Positions 6,989 to 12,167 of a DNA stretch of 12,167 bases are shown here, piece after piece. The notes beneath the pieces are model-generated. The model was given only the letters and a program-made list of their open reading frames with translations, had not been told where the DNA came from and did no database searches. The stretch covers positions 1 to 12,167 of the forward strand of contig JBFHWF010000070.1 of NCBI GenBank assembly GCA_041589175.1, read 5' to 3'. Each line of letters opens with the position of its first letter. Within the stretch, counting starts at the first letter, position 1. This DNA is from SZUA-229 sp041589175. Lineage in GTDB: Bacteria > Pseudomonadota > Gammaproteobacteria > SZUA-229. A program made the position numbers and the translations under genes.

Positions 6989-7354
6989 ATGGCAAGAGTA
7001 AAACGTGGTGTTCAGGCCCGTGCAGCGCACAAGAAAGTTCTGAAAAAAGCCAAAGGTTATTACGGTGCACGTAGTCGTGTATATCGTGTAGCTCACCAGG
7101 CGGTTATTAAGGCTGGTCAATATGCATACCGCGACCGTCGTGTTAAGAAGCGTGAATTCCGCAAGCTGTGGATTACTCGTATTAACGCAGCAGCGCGTAT
7201 GTTCGACATGTCTTACAGCCGATTTATGGACGGTCTGAATAAAGCTGATATCAGCCTTGACCGTAAAGTGCTTGCAGACATCGCTGTTCATGACATCGAT
7301 GCGTTCGGTCAGCTGGTTGAAGCCGCTAAAGCTGGTCTTGCGAAAGCTGCTTAA
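6989..7354 (+). CDS. rplT: 50S ribosomal protein L20 (bL20)
   Basis: 121 aa (E. coli 118). The N-terminal basic extension opens MARVKRGVQARAAHKKVLK, followed by AKGYYGARSRVYR, YAYRDRRVKKREFRKLWI and INAAARMFDMSYSRFM, all L20 signatures. L20 binds 23S rRNA early in 50S assembly. In several bacteria it also represses its own operon by binding an mRNA site that mimics its rRNA site, which makes it the natural candidate ligand for the element at 6662-6756. TAGGAG, overlapping the rpmI stop, serves as Shine-Dalgarno. The gene is followed by a terminator. Confidence 0.98.
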   Translation: MARVKRGVQARAAHKKVLKKAKGYYGARSRVYRVAHQAVIKAGQYAYRDRRVKKREFRKLWITRINAAARMFDMSYSRFMDGLNKADISLDRKVLADIAVHDIDAFGQLVEAAKAGLAKAA

Positions 7355-7394
7355 TTAGTTTTAGATTTTAGTTTTACTAAAATCGCGAACTAAT
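7354..7394 (+). other. AT-rich nested hairpin after rplT
   Basis: ATTTTAGT/ACTAAAAT (7365-7372 with 7376-7383, loop TTT) is nested in ATTAGTT/AACTAAT (7354-7360 with 7388-7394). It sits directly at the rplT stop, before the GC-richer terminator. It may protect the 3' end of the mRNA; no T-tract follows. Confidence 0.4.
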
Positions 7395-7401
7395 GCGAAA
7401 G

Positions 7402-7430
7402 GGGAAAGGCCACGGTCTTTCCCTTTTTTT
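7402..7430 (+). terminator. Intrinsic terminator after rplT
   Basis: GGGAAAG pairs with CTTTCCC (7402-7408 with 7417-7423), extended by a G-U and a C-G pair around a 4-base loop, and is followed by seven T (7424-7430). It separates the thrS-infC-rpmI-rplT unit from pheST, so pheS needs either readthrough or its own promoter in 7431-7550. No clear promoter is seen there. Confidence 0.85.
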
Positions 7431-7550
7431 ATTTAAAAACTTTGTGGAGAATTTCTTAACAGAGTTTTTAAATAAGAAACATAGCCGCTACTGCGTAAGC
7501 AGGAATGGCATTAATGACTGATTAAAATCAAACAGAAAACGGTAACCAAC

Positions 7551-8570
7551 GTGGCTGATCTACAAGACGTTTTAAAACAGGCGCAACAGGCCGTCGCTGA
7601 TGCAGCAGATCTGCAGGCATTAGACGATGTACGAGTTCAATACCTGGGAAAGAAGGGTGAATTCACCGCGCAATTGAAAACATTGGGGCAATTGCCCGCC
7701 GAAGAGCGTAAGTCTGCGGGTCAGGCAATCAATGATGCCAAACGTGCTTTCCAGCAAACCCTGGAGGAACGTAAACAGTCACTGGAAGCAGAAAAACTGA
7801 ATGCCATGCTGGCATCAGAAACCGTTGATGTGACCTTGCCTGGGCGTGGTCAGCAACCCGGTGGCTTACATCCGGTAACGCGAACGATGAACCGTATTAA
7901 AGAATTGTTTAGTGCGCTTGGCTTTGACGTTGCAGAGGGCCCGGAAATCGAAGACGATTTTCATAACTTTGAAGCGCTTAATATTCCTTCGCATCACCCC
8001 GCTCGTGCTATGCACGACACATTTTACTTTGATGCAAATACACTTTTGCGTACACACACCTCACCCGTGCAGGTGCGTTCAATGGAAAACAATGAGCCAC
8101 CACTGCGCTTGATTGCACCGGGCCGGGTATATCGTTGTGATTCTGATTTAACACACACGCCAATGTTTCACCAGGTCGAAGGCCTGATGGTAGATACCGA
8201 TGTGAGCTTTGCAGATTTAATGGGAACACTCGATCAGTTCCTGCGCCTGTTTTTCGAAAACGAAAATTTACAGACGCGTTTCCGACCTTCTTATTTTCCA
8301 TTCACTGAACCTTCATCAGAAGTGGATATTCAGTGCGTGATGTGTGAAGGCGAGGGTTGTCGGGTGTGTAGCCATACGGGATGGCTTGAAGTGCTGGGTT
8401 GCGGCATGGTGCATCCGGAAGTTTTTAAACACGTGAATATCGATAATGAAAAGTTCACAGGCTATGCCTTTGGTATGGGTGTGGAACGTCTGGCGATGCT
8501 GCGTTACGGCGTCAATGATCTGCGCCTGTTTTTTGATAACGATATCAAGTTTCTAAAACAGTTTGCCTAA
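7551..8570 (+). CDS. pheS: Phenylalanine--tRNA ligase alpha subunit
   Basis: 339 aa; E. coli PheS is 327. It is the catalytic subunit of the alpha2-beta2 enzyme. The N-terminal coiled coil (about 1-85) includes RVQYLGKKGEF. The class II core has GLHPVTRTMNRI (105-116), GPEIEDDFHNFEALNIP, motif 2 around RVYRCDSDLTHTPMFHQVEGL and motif 3 GMGVERLAMLRYG (308-320). The extra length comes mainly from a Cys4 insertion, CVMC-EGEG-CRVC (C262, C265, C270, C273), between SSEVDIQ and GWLEVLGCG; it could bind zinc. The start is GTG at 7551 with a poor Shine-Dalgarno; no other in-frame start gives the conserved N-terminus. pheT follows after 179 bases. Confidence 0.97.
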   Translation: MADLQDVLKQAQQAVADAADLQALDDVRVQYLGKKGEFTAQLKTLGQLPAEERKSAGQAINDAKRAFQQTLEERKQSLEAEKLNAMLASETVDVTLPGRGQQPGGLHPVTRTMNRIKELFSALGFDVAEGPEIEDDFHNFEALNIPSHHPARAMHDTFYFDANTLLRTHTSPVQVRSMENNEPPLRLIAPGRVYRCDSDLTHTPMFHQVEGLMVDTDVSFADLMGTLDQFLRLFFENENLQTRFRPSYFPFTEPSSEVDIQCVMCEGEGCRVCSHTGWLEVLGCGMVHPEVFKHVNIDNEKFTGYAFGMGVERLAMLRYGVNDLRLFFDNDIKFLKQFA

Positions 8571-8581
8571 TGACGGAAATC

Positions 8582-8667
8582 GTCGTCCCCGAATGTTTTT
8601 ATCGGGGATCCAGTGACTTTTATAGTCTCAGGGCGTTGGATCTCCGATAAAAGCATTCGGAGATGAC
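8582..8667. repeat. Long imperfect inverted repeat between pheS and pheT (BIME/MITE-like)
   Basis: Two 31-base arms (8582-8612 and 8637-8667) are inverted copies identical at 27 of 31 positions. As RNA, 30 of 31 positions can pair because three of the differences are G-U. Each arm is itself a small palindrome: CCCCGA...TCGGGG on the left, TCTCCGA...TCGGAGA on the right. The core reads CCCCGAATGTTTTTATCGGG. The paired-palindrome design resembles REP/BIME or small palindromic intergenic elements that recur through a genome. Only one copy is in the window. There is no transposase and no T-tract. Confidence 0.75.
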
Positions 8668-8717
8668 TGGAAATTAATGTCGTAGCTGTTATCACAGACA
8701 CGACTTCAGTGAAAAAA

Positions 8718-8740
8718 GTTCGTCACAACGAACGAAAGGG
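8718..8740 (+). promoter_or_regulatory. Hairpin abutting the pheT Shine-Dalgarno
   Basis: GTTCGT/ACGAAC (8718-8723 with 8728-8733, loop CACA) lies immediately before AAAGGG (8735-8740), the ribosome-binding site of pheT. It may affect ribosome access. Its significance is uncertain. Confidence 0.35.
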
Positions 8741-8749
8741 TTTTAATAG

Positions 8750-11122
8750 ATGAAAATCTCACAGAACTGGTTGCACGAATGGGTAAATCCGCAGGTTGAT
8801 ACGGATGGCTTGTGCGCCACCATTACTATGGCAGGCCTGGAAGTTGACTCGGTAGAGCCTGTTGCCGGTGAGTTTAATAATATTATTGTTGCGCGTGTTA
8901 CATCAGTTGAAAAACATCCAGATGCGGACAAGTTAAATGTATGCCAGGTTGATACCGGCTCAGATACATTGCAGATCGTCTGTGGTGCGTCTAATGTGCG
9001 TGAAGGGCTCGTTGTTGCCTGTGCCATGATTGGTGCAGTTTTGCCCGGTAACTTTAAGATTAAAAAATCCAAACTACGGGGTGTCGAGTCTCATGGCATG
9101 CTGTGTTCCGAAAAGGAAATGGGGCTGGCTGATTCTGCAGACGGCCTGATGGAACTGCCGGAAGATGCGCCGATAGGTACGGATGTTCGAGAGTATCTAC
9201 AACTGGAAGATAGCGTCATCGAAGTTGATTTGACGCCCAATCGCAGTGACTGTTTGAGTGTCGCAGGTGTGGCGCGTGAAGTCGCAACCCTTTACCAGTG
9301 TGAAATGAATGTACCTGAATTTAATACTGTTCCCGTATCTATCGATGACACATTCAATGTCAGTGTAAGTGCTACTGAAGCCTGTCCACGTTATCTCGGA
9401 AGGGTAATTCGTGATGTTAATGTTAAGGCACAAACTCCTCTGTGGATGGTAGAGAAACTGCGTCGTTCAGGTATTCGCAGCCTCGGTCCCGCCGTGGATG
9501 TGACTAACTACGTCATGCTTGAACTTGGTCAGCCCATGCATGCCTTTGACCTCGATGTGCTTGAGGGAAGTATCCAGGTGCGTATGGCAGACAAGGGTGA
9601 GAAAGTCACTTTGCTTGATGGCAAGGAAATCGAAGCCGTTGCCGACACGTTAATCATCGCAGACGAGAAAAAACCACTGGCACTCGCAGGAATTATGGGT
9701 GGGGAGCAGTCGGGTGTGGGGGATAATACCCGCCATCTGTTCCTGGAATCTGCTCACTTTAATCCACTGGCTATTGCAGGCAAGGCCCGGGAGTATGGTT
9801 TGCATACCGATTCATCTCACCGTTTCGAGCGCGGTGTCGACCCGGAAATGCCAGCCAGAGCTATCGAAAGAGCCACTCAGCTCCTTATCGAGATCTGTGG
9901 TGGGCAGGCTGGTCCTCTGGTTGATCAGACATCATCGGCAGATCTTCCGTCCCGTGAGCCCATCGAGCTTCGTCTTGAGCGGGTAAACCGCATGCTGGGG
10001 CTGACATTTGAGGCAACTGAAGTTGAAGGCATCTTAAGCCGCCTGGGTATGTCGCTGTCTGCAATTGATGGAGGCTGGATGGTGACACCTCCCAGCTTCC
10101 GCTTCGATATTGCGATAGAGGCGGATCTGATAGAAGAGATTATCCGTATTCACGGGTATAACAATATACCGCGCACGATGCCTAGCTATCAGCCACAGAT
10201 GAAGCCGCTAAAGGAGGCAGACGTTTCTCTGCAGCGTGTTAAGGATACCCTGGTTGAGCGTGGCTACTTTGAGGCGATCAGCTACAGCTTTGTCGACCCG
10301 AAATGGCAGGCTGCTATCAACCCGGATATTGCGCCAGTAAAGCTGGCGAACCCAATTTCGGCTGATCTTTCCGTTATGCGGACTTCTATCTGGCCGGGGT
10401 TACTGAAGGCTGTTCAGCATAACCTGAATCGTCAGCAGTCACGTGTTCGCCTGTTTGAAACCGGCCTGACTTTTGTTGAGCGTGACGGCGAACTGGTACA
10501 GAAACCCATGCTCTCGGCGGCAATTACCGGCCCGGTAACAGCAGAGCAGTGGGCCGAGGATGACCGAAAAGTCGACTTTTTCGACGCCAAGGCCGACCTC
10601 GAAGCCATAATATCGCTGACAGATCTTGAATCAATAAAATTTGAAAAATTCACTCATCCGGCGCTACATCCCGGTCAATCTGCTAAAATAATTAAAGAAA
10701 ATCAAACAATTGGCTGGATTGGTGCGATACATCCAAATGTACGAAAAACACTCGATATCGACCCGCCAGTTTACCTGTTTGAAGTGGATCAGCAGGCCCT
10801 GCTAAACGGCGCTGTACCGGCGTTTAAGCCACTTTCCAAGTTCCCTGAGGTGCGTCGGGACCTGGCCCTGCTAGTGAAGCAGGAAATTTCGGTTGATGAG
10901 CTGCTTACATCAATAAAATCAGCAACTTCTGAAATTTTCCAAGAAATTTTGTTATTTGACGTCTATACTGGTACTGGAATAGAAGATGGTCTAAAAAGTG
11001 TCGCTTTAGGCTTGATTTTACAGGGATTTTCCGCCACTCTTACGGATGAGGACGTGGAATCTGAAATAAGCAAAATTGTCACCATTTTGAACGAGAAATT
11101 TGGTGCTACACTACGGGAGTAG
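8750..11122 (+). CDS. pheT: Phenylalanine--tRNA ligase beta subunit
   Basis: 790 aa (E. coli 795). The beta subunit binds tRNA-Phe and hydrolyses Tyr-tRNA-Phe. It opens MKISQNWLHEWVNP; then come an OB-fold tRNA-binding domain (about 40-150, with VEKHPDADKLNVCQVD and IVCGASNVREG), the B3/B4 editing region (about 210-385, with LGPAVDVTNYVMLELGQPMH and HRFERGVDPEMP), B5 (about 400-475, ending IEADLIEEIIRIHGYNNIP), a catalytic-like core, and a C-terminal ferredoxin-fold anticodon-binding domain (about 697-790, from FPEVRRDLALLV). All domains are present and unbroken. The ATG at 8750 has AAAGGG 9 bases upstream. ihfA begins 2 bases after the stop, so the two are co-transcribed. Confidence 0.98.
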   Translation: MKISQNWLHEWVNPQVDTDGLCATITMAGLEVDSVEPVAGEFNNIIVARVTSVEKHPDADKLNVCQVDTGSDTLQIVCGASNVREGLVVACAMIGAVLPGNFKIKKSKLRGVESHGMLCSEKEMGLADSADGLMELPEDAPIGTDVREYLQLEDSVIEVDLTPNRSDCLSVAGVAREVATLYQCEMNVPEFNTVPVSIDDTFNVSVSATEACPRYLGRVIRDVNVKAQTPLWMVEKLRRSGIRSLGPAVDVTNYVMLELGQPMHAFDLDVLEGSIQVRMADKGEKVTLLDGKEIEAVADTLIIADEKKPLALAGIMGGEQSGVGDNTRHLFLESAHFNPLAIAGKAREYGLHTDSSHRFERGVDPEMPARAIERATQLLIEICGGQAGPLVDQTSSADLPSREPIELRLERVNRMLGLTFEATEVEGILSRLGMSLSAIDGGWMVTPPSFRFDIAIEADLIEEIIRIHGYNNIPRTMPSYQPQMKPLKEADVSLQRVKDTLVERGYFEAISYSFVDPKWQAAINPDIAPVKLANPISADLSVMRTSIWPGLLKAVQHNLNRQQSRVRLFETGLTFVERDGELVQKPMLSAAITGPVTAEQWAEDDRKVDFFDAKADLEAIISLTDLESIKFEKFTHPALHPGQSAKIIKENQTIGWIGAIHPNVRKTLDIDPPVYLFEVDQQALLNGAVPAFKPLSKFPEVRRDLALLVKQEISVDELLTSIKSATSEIFQEILLFDVYTGTGIEDGLKSVALGLILQGFSATLTDEDVESEISKIVTILNEKFGATLRE

Positions 11123-11124
11123 AA

Positions 11125-11427
11125 ATGGCGTTAACCAAAGCCGATATGGCAGAGCGACTGTTTGAAGAGTTAGGGCTCAACAAGCGAGAAGCCAAAGAGC
11201 TGGTTGAACTGTTTTTTGAGGAAGTGCGTGAGGCTCTGGAAGATACATATAATGTAAAGCTTTCAGGATTTGGGAACTTCACGCTGAGAGATAAAACACA
11301 ACGTCCGGGCCGCAATCCAAAAACAGGGCAGGAGATTCCGATCTGTGCTCGCCGTGTTGTAACATTTCGCCCTGGACAAAAACTAAAACAAAGAGTTGAG
11401 GCCTATGCTGGAAGCCAGCAACAATAA
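11125..11427 (+). CDS. ihfA: Integration host factor subunit alpha
   Basis: 100 aa. A member of the HU/IHF family that pairs with IHF-beta to bend DNA sharply at specific sites, acting in transcription, replication and recombination. It opens MALTKADMAERLFEELGLNKREAKELVE, typical of the alpha subunit. The beta-arm RPGRNPKTGQEIPI carries the intercalating proline (P65), followed by ARRVVTFRPGQKLKQRVE. GGGAG at the end of pheT acts as Shine-Dalgarno. The pheT-ihfA linkage is conserved in gammaproteobacteria, where IHF levels are tied to this operon. Its end overlaps the next gene by 23 bases. Confidence 0.97.
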   Translation: MALTKADMAERLFEELGLNKREAKELVELFFEEVREALEDTYNVKLSGFGNFTLRDKTQRPGRNPKTGQEIPICARRVVTFRPGQKLKQRVEAYAGSQQQ

Positions 11428-11761
11428 CGAATTACCTGCAATTCCAAGCAAGCGCTATTTCACTATCGGTGAAGTGAGTGAATTGTGTGGTGTAAAACCC
11501 CATGTTCTCCGATACTGGGAGCAGGAATTTAGCCAGCTGAAGCCGGTAAAACGCCGTGGTAACCGCCGTTACTATCAGCGTCACGATGTCATACTGATTC
11601 GTCAGATTCGTAGCCTGCTATATGATCAGGGCTTCACCATCGGTGGTGCACGTCAACAACTGACCGGTGAAACCGCCAAGGAAGACACATCACAGTCTAA
11701 CCAGCTGGCCAAGCAGATCCGCATCGAGCTGGAATCCCTGCTACAAATTCTTAAGAAGTAA
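11405..11761 (+). CDS. Small MerR-family transcriptional regulator
   Basis: 118 aa from the ATG at 11405. A MerR-type winged helix-turn-helix lies at about 17-85: KRYFTIGEVSELCGVKPHVLRYWEQEF, then VKRRGNRRYYQRHDV and IRQIRSLLYDQGFTIGGARQQL. It is followed by a short coiled-coil dimerisation helix ending LLQILKK. There is no C-terminal effector domain and no metal-binding cysteine cluster; the only cysteine is C28 in the HTH. The inducer is therefore unknown. A TTG at 11396 could extend it by three residues, but MLEASNNNELP matches the usual N-terminus of these proteins as I recall them from Pseudomonas. It overlaps ihfA by 23 bases, implying translational coupling. The ihfA-merR-tRNA-Pro order is commonly seen in gammaproteobacteria. 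Confidence 0.9.
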   Translation: MLEASNNNELPAIPSKRYFTIGEVSELCGVKPHVLRYWEQEFSQLKPVKRRGNRRYYQRHDVILIRQIRSLLYDQGFTIGGARQQLTGETAKEDTSQSNQLAKQIRIELESLLQILKK

Positions 11762-11822
11762 TTCTGCAAAGGGCGGATTTAGCGTAACCCCTAAATTCCG
11801 TCCGAAATCAATGATTTCCCAC

Positions 11823-11851
11823 TTTATCCTGTCATTCACACAGTGTAGAAT
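11823..11851 (+). promoter_or_regulatory. Candidate promoter of tRNA-Pro
   Basis: TAGAAT (11846-11851) matches the -10 consensus at five of six positions. It lies 17 bases after TTTATC (11823-11828), a weak -35. Transcription would start a few bases before the tRNA at 11864. Confidence 0.5.
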
Positions 11852-11863
11852 GCACAGCCTCAT

Positions 11864-11940
11864 CGGGGCGTAGCGCAGTCTGGTAGCGCACCACACTGGG
11901 GGTGTGGTGGTCACAGGTTCAAATCCTGTCGTCCCGACCA
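11864..11940 (+). tRNA. proL: tRNA-Pro(GGG)
   Basis: 77 bases including an encoded CCA. The acceptor stem CGGGGCG/CGTCCCG closes with one G-U pair, followed by discriminator A and CCA. The D-loop contains AGTCTGGTAGCGC. The anticodon stem CCACA/TGTGG (11891-11895 with 11903-11907) surrounds the loop CTGGGGG, giving anticodon GGG at 11898-11900, which reads CCC and CCU proline codons. The T-arm contains CAGGTTCAAATCCTG. All arms pair well, so it should be functional. The symbol follows the E. coli GGG isoacceptor. Confidence 0.97.
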
Positions 11941-12167
11941 ATAAAATCAAGGGCTTAGGTTCTATTTGTTAGGCCTAAGTTTCTACTTCTCTCTACTTTA
12001 AGTCCCTATTAAGTCCCAAAAATAGAATCTTATAGGTGATTCCTTCCTTTTTATGGACTCAGAAAACTACCCATACTAGTAATGTAAAACAGGTTGAGCT
12101 AGTGCTGTAATTGTTTAAAGTTGCAGCAGATCGAGTGAATATTGACTTGATTCCCTAAAGTGTCCGA
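11941..12167. other. AT-rich region after tRNA-Pro, no gene seen
   Basis: No frame on either strand stays open long enough to suggest a gene. A weak hairpin CTTAGG/CCTAAG (11954-11959 with 11974-11979) follows the tRNA and leads into a T-rich stretch, so it may help end transcription. TTAAGTCCC occurs twice (11998-12006 and 12009-12017). The 3' ends of tRNA genes are frequent integration sites, but no integrase or duplicate of the tRNA end is visible here. Confidence 0.4.

Noticed and set aside
7393..7521. A 42-codon ATG frame with five Phe codons before pheS, reminiscent of a pheM leader peptide
   Set aside because: It has no Shine-Dalgarno, begins inside an AT-rich hairpin, and its Phe codons lie in or after the terminator rather than before one, so it cannot work as a classical attenuator.
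11741..11950. Minus-strand frame of 69 codons across tRNA-Pro (MILLVGTTGFEPV...)
   Set aside because: This is the familiar spurious translation of a tRNA gene antisense strand.

Overview
The window reads as a gammaproteobacterial chromosome. The main evidence is the gene order thrS-infC-rpmI-rplT-pheS-pheT-ihfA-merR-tRNA-Pro, which is a conserved translation and DNA-architecture block in that class. The ThrRS, IF3, L35, L20, PheS, PheT and IHF-alpha sequences also resemble the E. coli/Pseudomonas versions. The proteins with VPLPA/PVPAA-type C-terminal tails point to an environmental species that uses exosortase (PEP-CTERM) sorting. I cannot assign a genus.

Region 1 (1-3180) is accessory in character. 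A left-edge stretch of about 500 bases has no convincing gene, only an open frame running in from the edge to a stop at 229-231 and a short inverted repeat. Next come two tandem genes (498-1220 and 1247-1915) for secreted proteins with sorting tails, closed by a terminator. A convergent gene of the same class (3024-2191, minus strand) has its own terminator. No exosortase is present, so the sorting enzyme would have to be encoded elsewhere.

Region 2 (3221-3949) holds a YgiM-like SH3b, coiled-coil and membrane-anchor protein with a hairpin terminator. The spacer between it and the minus-strand gene contains a perfect 14-bp palindrome.

Region 3 (about 3990-7430) is the thrS-infC-rpmI-rplT cluster, with three notable control elements. 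The thrS leader can fold a 7-bp stem with a 7-nt loop that places CGU in the anticodon position 31-33 nt before the start codon, as in the E. coli ThrRS translational operator. infC starts at AUC behind a strong Shine-Dalgarno sequence. The infC-rpmI spacer holds a strong intrinsic terminator whose 5' arm can instead pair upstream, which looks like an attenuator. A terminator follows rplT.

Region 4 (7551-11761) holds pheS, pheT, ihfA and a small MerR-family regulator gene. ihfA follows pheT after 2 bases, and merR overlaps the end of ihfA. pheS and pheT are separated by 179 bases carrying a long imperfect inverted repeat that resembles a palindromic intergenic element. Region 5 is tRNA-Pro(GGG) with encoded CCA at 11864-11940 and a plausible promoter. 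It is followed by 227 bases with no gene.

The core genes jointly supply translation: two aminoacyl-tRNA synthetases, initiation factor IF3, two 50S ribosomal proteins and a tRNA, together with the nucleoid protein IHF.
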